64,000 nt of DNA from Melioribacteraceae bacterium. Lineage in GTDB: Bacteria; Bacteroidota; Ignavibacteria; Ignavibacteriales; Melioribacteraceae. The translations under genes were made by a program, and so were the position numbers. The notes beneath the pieces are model-generated. The model ran no database searches. It was not told the DNA's origin and saw nothing but the letters and a program-made list of their open reading frames with translations. This document shows positions 55,501 through 63,477 of this stretch, in pieces; within the stretch, counting starts at the first letter, position 1, and each line of letters begins with the position of its first letter. The stretch spans positions 56,543-120,542 of the forward strand of contig JAKIUC010000004.1 in NCBI GenBank assembly GCA_021647785.1, in the 5' to 3' direction.

Positions 55501-56367
55501 GGAGATAAGGTAAGTTATTATTTTGCGGTTAAGGATAGTTCATCAAATGCAAATGAAACAACTACAGAAGTTTATGAATATTATATTGATACCCTTCAAG
55601 TTCTTGATGGATTTGAAGATGGTTTATCTGAATGGGCTTTAGACCAGGGATGGGGATTATCTAATAGAAGAAAAAGTGGTGAGAATTCTCTTTCTGATAG
55701 CCCAATTGGTAGATACGAAAATAATTTAGATATTATAGCAGCATATAAAATGCCATTTAATTTAGCCCCATATAAGCATGCAAAAATGGAGTTTTATTTA
55801 CGAGCAAATTTAGAAAGAAATAAAGACTCACTGTTTGTAGAAGTTAGTAACGATAATGGAACAAGTTGGATAAAAGAGTTTAATATTGCAAAAAGTATTT
55901 CAGGCTTTAGATTGCAGACAATTGATCTAACAAACTACACCGGTGCTGGTAACGAAAATATAATGGTTCGTTATAGATTACTTACAGATTCATCCGGACA
56001 AAGAGATGGAGTTTGGATTGATGATGTTAGCATTGTTGTATCCTACACTGTTGTAGGGGTTGAAGATGAAATTCAATCAATGCCTATGGAATATAAATTA
56101 TCACAAAATTATCCAAATCCATTTAACCCAAGTACAGTGATTAATTACTCACTGCCTACTGAGAGCAGAGTTAAATTACAAATCTTCAATACTCTTGGTG
56201 AAGTAATAGCAACATTAGTGGATGAAACCAATAATGCTGGTGTTCATAAATTAGAGTGGGATGCAAGCAATCTTGCTTCTGGTGTATATCTCTACAGAAT
56301 TAGTGCTGAATCAATTAACGGTTCAAATAATTTCAATTCAGTTAAAAAAATGCTGCTGATAAAATAA
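52549..56367 (+). CDS. Secreted subtilisin-family serine protease (S8) with T9SS sorting domain
   Basis: The 1272-residue protein has a signal peptide (cleavage near VSAAN), an I9-like propeptide (about 35-120) and an S8 catalytic domain with Asp166 in IIDSGVDWDHEDL, His239 in NGHGTHVAGIAGA and Ser411 in QGTSMSAPLVASAAAL. A calcium-loop-like insert DNGIDDDGNGYIDD follows the Asp. Later domains look Ig-like and GATase/ThuA-like (SGQDVAWDLNEN), then a jelly-roll domain and the type A sorting signal (LSQNYPNPFNPSTVINYS, ending KKMLLIK). It degrades proteins outside the cell. GGAGAG precedes the ATG. Confidence 0.93.
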   Translation: MRKISIFLAFAFILCVQVSAANSKNFVQQKEEVKTVPGKFVVKFKAAEGNRTQVSFSKLSMVAAKYNVTSNRQVFTKAKNNKLKEMLNLHNIFVFETDKNSNIQAIVDELNRDPSIEYAEPVYLSKFESVPDDPLYSSLYHLPQIKAPEAWDIQSNSSDVIIGIIDSGVDWDHEDLADNIWINTAEIPDNGIDDDGNGYIDDVRGWDFVTGVSGSEDFNADPNEDGETPDNDPMDFNGHGTHVAGIAGATTNNGIGIASASYGATIMALRCGYQSRDGNGYVPSIFAAEAYIYAADNGAVITNQSSGNSGKAILDAAYYAFLNGVLIVESAGNGDAVTPSGLGAQPWVISVASVNQDDVKTYYSSYGEYVNVSAPGGELFVGNDTWGILSTIVHPSNFYGGQLYTKFQGTSMSAPLVASAAALVKANEPSISVVDLFSRIVGTADNIDGLNPDYTGLLGSGRINLHRALTETVSAEPLFKIVKSEILDPLGNNNGFLDAGEEVELKITFRNVWQNANNVSVSLLTESPWPVVINNGTSNLGNVTGVLDTVSWEATATFTISAAEDAIPISGQFLLNITSDGFAQTIDYTIAVSPQVLFVADFDESGNRFFDFSKYYTDAFEATGVSYDYVHRLDTEVTPELLNMYSTVVWACEWSFPSVDSSDRVALEAFLDGGGSLFLSGQDVAWDLNENSANMDRDFLNNYLKVNYLADDAGRTEIFGVYDNPITDGMELEFYQKKRDSDQQFPDVLEPRDGAISILNYDDERSGAISYSGDYDLVFFGFGGFESIDAEEDRIEIMKNTLDWLSGIDYSVDKLTDTEVSTESYTVNFEAESRSSSISNVYLYWYNYSPPYNRISMTDNGGGKYSAEIPAQNLDTDVSYFVYAEADDGNYVLTSVNEFYVGTDEEPPVVTLVNKPLGNSINVYGPAPYPLTLSMYDNIGIDNKTAKIYYTVNDTEPYNSNPLEYVLEQDLFAGSFSFAEPLNVGDKVSYYFAVKDSSSNANETTTEVYEYYIDTLQVLDGFEDGLSEWALDQGWGLSNRRKSGENSLSDSPIGRYENNLDIIAAYKMPFNLAPYKHAKMEFYLRANLERNKDSLFVEVSNDNGTSWIKEFNIAKSISGFRLQTIDLTNYTGAGNENIMVRYRLLTDSSGQRDGVWIDDVSIVVSYTVVGVEDEIQSMPMEYKLSQNYPNPFNPSTVINYSLPTESRVKLQIFNTLGEVIATLVDETNNAGVHKLEWDASNLASGVYLYRISAESINGSNNFNSVKKMLLIK

Positions 56368-56440
56368 AGTGTCCCGCAGGGGCGGGATACGTTTATTTTA
56401 TAACAGTCCCGCCATTCAGTGGGGTTGTTGCTAAAATAGA
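56363..56440 (+). repeat. Repeat unit downstream of the subtilase gene
   Basis: About 75 bp starting in the subtilase stop match 51881-51957 closely (shared CCCGCAGG, GCGGGATnC, TTTATTTTATAACAGT, CTAAAATAGA). Confidence 0.6.
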
Positions 56441-56584
56441 ATATTTTAGGAGAGTCCCTTATTTTATTGTGACTAATAGACCCAACCTTCTCCCAAAGAT
56501 ACCTTGGAAGAGGTTATCAGAAAAGTTGAGTTTTAGTTATTATTAAGCCAACTTTAATCTTTAGTGAGTTCTGTGCTTAACTAA

Positions 56585-57020
56585 CCTCGAAGGTGGGGTG
56601 TAATAAATCAACGTTATTAATTTTTTTTATTTCACCCCACTTTTATAAAAACTTCTCTAAGTGAGTCCTTCGGACAAAAGCCTTCTCTTTAATAATTTTT
56701 AAGTGCATTGTACCCCCACAAAAAAGGGGCAGGCTGTGCCTCCCAAAGGGATGCTTACAGTAGATGGCACTTATCTCTTCAACTATTCTTTTATATTTAC
56801 CATAATTTCGTGCCTCTAGCACTAAAAGAAATATTAGCTCCATCTTGTTCGGCGAAGCTCACTTTTTGAGCAAAGAACGAAAGGAGCGACATTATGGTAA
56901 CAACCCATAAAAGCAATTAAAAGAAAGTCCCAGAGGGACGACACTAAACAAATTTAATTCAATTTTGGAACGTAGAATAAAAACACAAAACTAAGTATTT
57001 ATTACACCCCACCTCGAAGG
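56585..57020. repeat. Inverted-repeat-bounded block
   Basis: CCTCGAAGGTGGGGTGTAAT (from 56585) and its near-inverse ending at 57020 enclose about 390 bp without a credible gene. It may be a relic of a mobile element. Confidence 0.5.
56891..56946. repeat. 55-bp dispersed repeat, copy 2 (inverted)
   Basis: The reverse complement of ATTATGGTAA through GACACTA matches 16136-16190 nearly throughout, with differences mainly in a central T-rich stretch. Confidence 0.65.
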
Positions 57021-57164
57021 TTTTTAATACGACATTACATACTTAACAAAACATTTCCTTTATTGGAAAATTTTACATTGTACGTGGCGGTAAGGGACAA
57101 AATATTTTATACTAATACAATGGAGTCCACTTGTTACAATATTTTACCGCTAAGTCTAATTACT

Positions 57165-57182
57165 TTGTGATATACATGACAA
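57165..57182. promoter_or_regulatory. CRP/FNR-like palindrome upstream of the heparinase-like gene
   Basis: TTGTGATATACATGACAA has inverse TTGTGA/TGACAA-type ends and matches 45176-45191 in 13 of 16 core positions. It lies 127 bp before the start codon. Confidence 0.4.
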
Positions 57183-57308
57183 TTCTATTTATTATTATAA
57201 ATAATTATTCGCCATATTCTTTCTATTTAAAACGATTCATCTTCAATCGTGTACGTTAAAAAAAATTGTAATAGATGGCAACTCCACAACTATTAAAAGG
57301 AAGTAAAA

Positions 57309-60092
57309 ATGAAAATCTTTTTTGAAAAAAGAAATATCAGCTATAAGGTTTTTTGTTTATCTACCCTCTATTACCTGATTTCACCTTTAGGTTTATTTGC
57401 CCAAACATACAATCCGCCTATTGGAATACCTATTCCGGAATTTGGAATTGAAGAAACAGTTGAAAGCCAGGAAGTACCTAATAATAGCATTGATGGTACA
57501 AAACCAACCAAAATTATTGGTAATGAAGCCCTTTTAAACCTTGATTCACGTATGCTTTTTTCAGCACTGGTAAATTATTCTCCGGGAAATGGTATGGATG
57601 CAGAGGTTAATCCACCACGATTTCGCTGGTATTATGTTTCTGAACCAAAAAAAATGGATTCAAAAATTACAATTAAACCAAATAGATTTCGTTTTCAAGT
57701 TGCAGATAACAAATTTTTTTTGAACCCCTTGGTAAATGTTGATACAGAAATTAATTTTTATAATGAACTAGCTCCTTTTCCGGAAGGAAAAAAATATTAC
57801 TGGCGTGTAGGTTACATCTTATACGGAGAAACTGAACCATCTTCCTGGACAAAAACTTTTGCAGTAAACATACCTGAAGGAACACCAAAATGGGATCGTT
57901 CAATATTAAAAAACCCAAATTTTAAAGAGCATCCAAGATTACTTTTCAACCAGGAACAACTTGAAGAATTACGTGCCACACTTATAAATGATCCTATATT
58001 CATAAAAGATTTTGTTGGAGTGGCTGATAGTATAACCAAACATAAATGGTGGAATAACTGGCCCAAAACTGATTTGAATAAACCTGAATATACATACGGA
58101 TTTTATTATAGACTAACGCGTGAACTAACTATAACAGCATTTACTTATTTAATTACCGGTAATGAAAAATATAAAAATATACTTGATATATGGAAAACAA
58201 TAGCTTCATATCCCAAAGGTGGTGCTTCAAGTCCTGAAGGGATGGGAGTAGGAGCAGATTCTGAGGATAATACATCTATTACAGAATTTCTTGCTTGTAT
58301 TTATGACTGGTTTTATAATGACTTCTCGGAAGAAGATAGAGCAATATTCGAGAAAAGTATGCAATGGCGGTTAGATGAATTTATGTATGATTTTATGTGG
58401 GGTGGAGCAATATTTACTGGTGGGAAAAATGATCCAAGAATTGGTAGAGCAAGTTTAGCAATGGAAACTGCATCTGGTCATTCGTGGGAGGGTGCTTTGG
58501 ATACCTATCCTGCTGCTTTAGTAATGTATGAAAAGAGTGAAACAGCACGTAGATTTTTTCGCTGGGTTACTAATTTTATTATCAGCGTAGGTGAAAATGT
58601 GGCTCAAAACGGAGGTTATGATATTGGCTCCCATTATAGTTCATCCCATTTGAAATGGTTAATTTTTCAACTTATGTATCTCAAGAGTGCCCTTCCTGAA
58701 CTTGAATTAGGTAAAAATCCGCTTTACCAGCAGTACTCTGAGTATTTACCTGCACTTGTACCAATAGGAATGGAATATTCCCATTTTGGACGAATTGGTA
58801 CACATGGGGCTGGTAAGGAACATAGAATGGAAGTCTTTAATCTACTTGCATACATAACTGAAAGTGGAGAGACCCTCAATTATTGGCGGAACCTTGGTGA
58901 AAAAAAATCTTTTAGATGGCGTCCTTGGATACATGCAGTTGCCCCTTTGCAATTTACGGACGATCTGAAACCTATCACTTCCTCCAAAACAAAATTTATT
59001 TTTCCTGCAACAGGCTTTGTAATGGCACATAGCGCACCACCCACGGAACCATATTCATTTAATGAGGGTGTAGGTGTTATTTTTTGTAGCAGGGCTAATC
59101 GTGGAGACAAGTACAATAATGAAAATACTTTTCAAATGTATGCCTATGGTAAGCATCTTAATTTTGGTGGGCATTCAGGAGATGAGAACCCATATGGTTT
59201 TCAAACCATTGCACATAATACTATTATGGTTGATGGAATAGGACAAACCTGGACTGAGGAGACGCGTGAATCTGGATATCGCGGGGTTACACTTGCTTAT
59301 CAAGAAGGTGACAACTATACGTATTGGATGGGTGATGCTACAAATGCTTATCCAAAACAGAATGAATATGTGATAGGTAGAAAAATTGACAGGCACACAT
59401 TAGGTCTAATGGATACACAGCTGAATGGTTCCTTAACTGTGGATGATTGGGCATTAAGGACTCAAATAGATTATGATGAAGAACTTTTTGGAGAAAAGGG
59501 AGCACCCAAACTGGAACGATTCCGCAGACACATGCTTTTTATACGCGACAAATATCTTGTTGTATATGACGATCTTAAAACTGCACCCGAAAGACCTTCT
59601 CGTTTTTCTTGGCGATACCGAGTACTTCCTGAAAGCAATGCAAAGTATAACAGTGATGATGGGCTTCTAACATATACTATTGATGATGTAAAAGTATTAA
59701 TAAAACAAGTTGCGTTTCCTGAATCATTAGAATTTTTAGATATGAAAGATCTGGATCAATATAAAAATCCGATAACTGGCAATGATTATATGAAGAATAC
59801 TATTTGGACTGCAATTGATATGAAAAAGGAGAGATATCGTAATAAAGTAGCTCAGCACAATTTCTGGTTTACCAACAAAGAACCGCAGAGCAATTACCAT
59901 TTTCTTACATTAGTCTATCCTGTAAAGCCTGGTACTGATGATCCAGTAATAACACGGCTTGATAACAATACGGTAAAGATTGAAAAAGATGGTGAGGTTG
60001 ATATAGTTAGCTTTGATAAGGATACAGAATTTCCTGCTACAATAATTATAGACCTTAAAGCACTTAGAGAACCTATATCTTTTTCAAATTAG
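57309..60092 (+). CDS. Exported heparinase II/III-like polysaccharide lyase (DUF4962 type)
   Basis: The 927-residue protein has a signal peptide (cleavage near GLFAQ), then QTYNPPIGIPIPEFGIEE, a motif shared with the next gene. About residues 75-190 resemble the DUF4962 N-terminal region (NPPRFRWYY), followed by an alpha-toroid domain (HPRLLFNQEQLEELRATL and on) and the C-terminal heparinase II/III beta domain (NFGGHSGDENPYGFQTIAHN, TIMVDGIGQTW). Such enzymes cleave uronic-acid-containing glycans by beta-elimination. It lacks a T9SS sorting signal. AAGGAAG is its ribosome-binding site. Confidence 0.85.
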   Translation: MKIFFEKRNISYKVFCLSTLYYLISPLGLFAQTYNPPIGIPIPEFGIEETVESQEVPNNSIDGTKPTKIIGNEALLNLDSRMLFSALVNYSPGNGMDAEVNPPRFRWYYVSEPKKMDSKITIKPNRFRFQVADNKFFLNPLVNVDTEINFYNELAPFPEGKKYYWRVGYILYGETEPSSWTKTFAVNIPEGTPKWDRSILKNPNFKEHPRLLFNQEQLEELRATLINDPIFIKDFVGVADSITKHKWWNNWPKTDLNKPEYTYGFYYRLTRELTITAFTYLITGNEKYKNILDIWKTIASYPKGGASSPEGMGVGADSEDNTSITEFLACIYDWFYNDFSEEDRAIFEKSMQWRLDEFMYDFMWGGAIFTGGKNDPRIGRASLAMETASGHSWEGALDTYPAALVMYEKSETARRFFRWVTNFIISVGENVAQNGGYDIGSHYSSSHLKWLIFQLMYLKSALPELELGKNPLYQQYSEYLPALVPIGMEYSHFGRIGTHGAGKEHRMEVFNLLAYITESGETLNYWRNLGEKKSFRWRPWIHAVAPLQFTDDLKPITSSKTKFIFPATGFVMAHSAPPTEPYSFNEGVGVIFCSRANRGDKYNNENTFQMYAYGKHLNFGGHSGDENPYGFQTIAHNTIMVDGIGQTWTEETRESGYRGVTLAYQEGDNYTYWMGDATNAYPKQNEYVIGRKIDRHTLGLMDTQLNGSLTVDDWALRTQIDYDEELFGEKGAPKLERFRRHMLFIRDKYLVVYDDLKTAPERPSRFSWRYRVLPESNAKYNSDDGLLTYTIDDVKVLIKQVAFPESLEFLDMKDLDQYKNPITGNDYMKNTIWTAIDMKKERYRNKVAQHNFWFTNKEPQSNYHFLTLVYPVKPGTDDPVITRLDNNTVKIEKDGEVDIVSFDKDTEFPATIIIDLKALREPISFSN

Positions 60093-60263
60093 TGTTTTAA
60101 ATATTGAACCACTTGTTACATAATTCTGCCATTGAATCCTTTAAGTTTGATGAGAATATTTAAATATAATATTTTTCGATTGAGTGTAATTTTAGACGAA
60201 GTGGACTAAAGGAAAGTACTTTAACACAATTCATATTACTTAAAATTTTCAGCGGATATAGAA

Positions 60264-62996
60264 ATGACTATACAATTTAGAAACAGAATATTTAATTGGA
60301 ACCAGTGTGGGATATTATTCTTCACTATTACTATTTTACCCTTATTACTTGTGGCTCAAACCTATACGCCCCCTATTGGTATTCCAGCTCCGGAATTTGG
60401 AATTGAAGAATCGCATACGATGTACACAGACGCTCAGTACGATTTCGGCAATGGATTAGAGGCATACAAAGATGCTGGTAATGGTCCTTTCACACATTAC
60501 GTTGATAAGACTGACCCTAATGCCACTGATACTAATAATCCTTTTGGCACCACTGCACTTCCAAGATTAACCATACCTAAAAATATTACAGAAGGTAGTG
60601 TTGTTGAGGTTCATAATGGTCCCTATAATTATTCGCAATCAATTCATGGTGGAACTTATCTGCCCATTGTTAATAATTTAGGAACAGCGAGTAAGCCTAT
60701 ATTTATCCGTGGTGCAAATAGCGAAACCCGTTTTGAGATTGGAGGGAGCAAAGATATTCTTATTAGAGATAACAGCTACGTCATCATTGAAAATGTTCTG
60801 ATAAATGGTCCTCAAATGAAAATTTATCAACCAACAAACCATTTTACTTTACGGCACTCGGAAGTTACTGGTGAATCAAGTAACGGTATTTATATCTGGA
60901 CGTGGAAAAATGATTTTACTCCAGGTCATCTGAAAGAACATTTGGTTTTTTATGATAACGATATTCATGACAATGGTCCATATCCTGTAAATTATGAAAC
61001 CGGAAGATTTGGTTTTATGATCGACGATGCAACACAAAATGTTTGGATTGTTGATAACAAGATTTATAACAATGGTGATGATGGAGTTCAGATTATAAAT
61101 AGAAGCTGGGTTCCAAATATAGGTCCTCTTGCAGACCGCATATTTATTGGGCGAAATAAAATGTATGAAGATGGTGAAAATGCAATAGATGTGAAGGGTG
61201 CAACCAATATCATTATTTCGCAAAATGAAATTTATGGTTACAAAATACTTATGTCTTCCTCAGCAGGAGAGGCAATAAGAATAAATGATGAAGGTGATCA
61301 GGAAAATATCTGGATAATTTTTAATCATATCTACAATAGTGTTGATGCAATTGATCCAGTGGTCTCTCCATCGAAAGCGACTACACACCCCTATGTAATA
61401 GGTAACATTATTCATGATGTTGAGATTGCAGTGAACAGAGACGCAACAGTGGTTGCAAATAATACAATATATAATGTTGGTACAGGAGTTGAAAGACGTG
61501 CTAAACCCTTTTTTGAACTTTCCAATAATATAATTACTGAGAGTAACAATGCTTACAAATATTGTACTTCTTGCGGAACTGATTTGATATACACAAACCT
61601 TTTGTTTAATAATAATATCAGTCCATGCCTTGATTGTATCTTGGAAGATCCACTAATGGTAGATCCTGCGAATGCTGATTTCCGTTTGCAGGAAGGAAGC
61701 CCTGCAATAGATGCATCAAGTATTGCATCAAGTGCTTACGATGTTTTTTTCGATTTATATGGTATTGATATTAAAGTAGATTATGATGGGAACGTCCGCC
61801 CACAAGGTTTGGGTTGGGATATTGGAGCTTTTGAATATCCCACAGGTACATTCCCCACACAATATAAATTAAATATTAATAAATCTGGTGAGGGTAGTAT
61901 TACGCCGCCAGGGGGTTCATATATAGAAGGTGTTACAATATCGGTTAGTGCGGTTGCTGCAGAAGGCTGGCAATTTGATGGCTGGAGTGGTGATATTACA
62001 GGAACAGAAAATCCTATTGAAATACTAATGGATGGTGAAAAAAATATAACTGCCACTTTCTCCAACAATCAAAGTTACTCTCTTGATGTAAGTACTTCCG
62101 GAAGTGGAAGCGTTATGATTACACCAGCCGGTAACAATTACTTTGCAGGTACTGAGGTCTCCTTACTTGCTTCACCAAACCAAGGTTTTCAGTTTGATGG
62201 CTGGAGTGGTGATTTTGTTAGCGATATGAGTCCGGCAATTCTTATCATGAATGGAGAGAAAACCGTAACTGCAAATTTTATTGAACAGGTAAAAGTATCT
62301 GAAGAACTACCTATTAGTACTCTTTTTGCTAGTGATTTTGAAAGCCCAAATTCCCCTGCAAATACTATTGACAACAATTTGAGTACACGCTGGTCTGCTG
62401 AAGGAGAACAATGGATACAATATAATTTGGAATCATCAAAGACTATCTCTTACTTAACAATAGCATGGCATAAAGGTAATGAGCGAATAGAATATTTTGA
62501 TGTTGAAGTTTCTGCTGATTCAATAAATTGGCAGCAAGTTTTTAGCGGGCAGAACACAGCAACATCAATTGAGCAAGAGAGTGTCGATTTTAGTGACCTT
62601 CCTGGTAAATATGTTAGAGTGAATGTACATGGTAATTCAGTAAGTGCTTGGAATAGTATGACTGAGTTGGATATTTATGGCTATTCAACTATTACTTCTG
62701 TTTCGGATAATTCTTTGAAAGATAATATTCCGGAGAAATATGAAATCTACGCATATCCCAATCCATTTAATCCTGAAACAATAATAGGGTACAGTTTACC
62801 AGAGAAGGGTGATATAAGTTTAAGTATTTATAATGCACTTGGGCAAAAAGTTGAAACTTTGGTTAGTGGTAAAAAAAATGCAGGCTCATATACTGTTAGA
62901 TGGAATGCCACCAATTTTGCAGCAGGCATTTATATTTCACGTTTGGAAACATCATCAGGTAAAGCACTATCAAAAAAGCTGCTTTTGCTTAAATAG
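60264..62996 (+). CDS. Secreted right-handed beta-helix protein with T9SS sorting domain
   Basis: The 910-residue protein starts with a signal peptide followed by QTYTPPIGIPAPEFGIEE, almost the same as its upstream neighbour. Residues about 100-480 are a parallel beta-helix (SYVIIENVLINGPQMKI, NVWIVDNKIYNNGDDGVQII) as in polysaccharide lyases. Two beta-repeat modules follow (WQFDGWSGDITGTENPIEIL and FQFDGWSGDFVSDMSPAIL), then an F5/8 type C (discoidin) domain and a type A sorting signal (AYPNPFNPETIIGYSLPEKG). It probably binds or cleaves a polysaccharide together with the heparinase-like enzyme. Confidence 0.87.
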   Translation: MTIQFRNRIFNWNQCGILFFTITILPLLLVAQTYTPPIGIPAPEFGIEESHTMYTDAQYDFGNGLEAYKDAGNGPFTHYVDKTDPNATDTNNPFGTTALPRLTIPKNITEGSVVEVHNGPYNYSQSIHGGTYLPIVNNLGTASKPIFIRGANSETRFEIGGSKDILIRDNSYVIIENVLINGPQMKIYQPTNHFTLRHSEVTGESSNGIYIWTWKNDFTPGHLKEHLVFYDNDIHDNGPYPVNYETGRFGFMIDDATQNVWIVDNKIYNNGDDGVQIINRSWVPNIGPLADRIFIGRNKMYEDGENAIDVKGATNIIISQNEIYGYKILMSSSAGEAIRINDEGDQENIWIIFNHIYNSVDAIDPVVSPSKATTHPYVIGNIIHDVEIAVNRDATVVANNTIYNVGTGVERRAKPFFELSNNIITESNNAYKYCTSCGTDLIYTNLLFNNNISPCLDCILEDPLMVDPANADFRLQEGSPAIDASSIASSAYDVFFDLYGIDIKVDYDGNVRPQGLGWDIGAFEYPTGTFPTQYKLNINKSGEGSITPPGGSYIEGVTISVSAVAAEGWQFDGWSGDITGTENPIEILMDGEKNITATFSNNQSYSLDVSTSGSGSVMITPAGNNYFAGTEVSLLASPNQGFQFDGWSGDFVSDMSPAILIMNGEKTVTANFIEQVKVSEELPISTLFASDFESPNSPANTIDNNLSTRWSAEGEQWIQYNLESSKTISYLTIAWHKGNERIEYFDVEVSADSINWQQVFSGQNTATSIEQESVDFSDLPGKYVRVNVHGNSVSAWNSMTELDIYGYSTITSVSDNSLKDNIPEKYEIYAYPNPFNPETIIGYSLPEKGDISLSIYNALGQKVETLVSGKKNAGSYTVRWNATNFAAGIYISRLETSSGKALSKKLLLLK

Positions 62997-63477
62997 TTTT
63001 ATTCTTAACTGTATAAATAACCGCTTATTACCATATCCTGCCGTTAAATTCTTGCAACTTGGTTTGCACACAAAATTCCTTTTTATTTGCGTAAACAATA
63101 ATGTTGGAGTCAACCGTATAGTTAATATCAACTAACATAAGAATTGGTGATACAAATTTTGTAGAAATTCTGACGTGGCAATTAAAAATAACTATGCCTC
63201 ACTCTTGAGAAAACCAATTACGCTAAGTAAAAACTAGTGATACAATAAGAGAATAAATAAATGAGTCAACTTAAAAAAGCTTATATCTGTCATTACGAGG
63301 CGTACTTTGCCGAAGTAATCTGTCGATTTTGAGTTGAATTCTAAAGATTGCTTCGGGGAAAAGCTCCTCGCAGATTGTATGTTTAAAAAGTAAAAAAGAT
63401 ATCCTTGCTGCAAAATTGAAATTAGTCAATTTATGATTATTTTTAAGAAAACATCATTAACAGTCAAGGATATCAGA
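62997..63477. other. Intergenic region between the beta-helix gene and the IS110-type transposase
   Basis: It contains a genomic palindrome (63288-63375) and the presumed left end of the insertion sequence, including a perfect 10-bp inverted repeat. I see no other gene. Confidence 0.5.
63288..63375. repeat. Dispersed palindrome of the CATTACGAGG...AGATTGCTTCGG type
   Basis: TGTCATTACGAGGCGTACTT with GCCGAAGTAATCTG is inverse to AGATTGCTTCGGGG with GCTCCTCGCAGA. It resembles the non-coding CATTGCGAGGAG...GAAGCAATCT repeats found in many bacterial genomes. Confidence 0.6.

Larger units (their letters stand above)
56368..57308. other. 940-bp non-coding, repeat-rich intergenic region
   Basis: No convincing gene is present. 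It contains the post-subtilase repeat, a block bounded by inverted arms at 56585-56607 and 56998-57020, a copy of the 55-bp dispersed repeat (56891-56946), a decayed MITE end near 57026-57053 and a CRP/FNR-like palindrome at 57165-57182. Confidence 0.6.

Noticed and set aside
56643..56843. 66-codon minus-strand reading frame in the large intergenic region
   Set aside because: It lies in a repeat-rich block, has no family resemblance, and its composition looks like translated repeat sequence.
57128..60150. Shared leader of the two glycan-protein genes (CCACTTGTTACA near 57128 and 60110)
   Set aside because: Only about 12 bases match well, which is too short to separate from chance in this AT-rich DNA.
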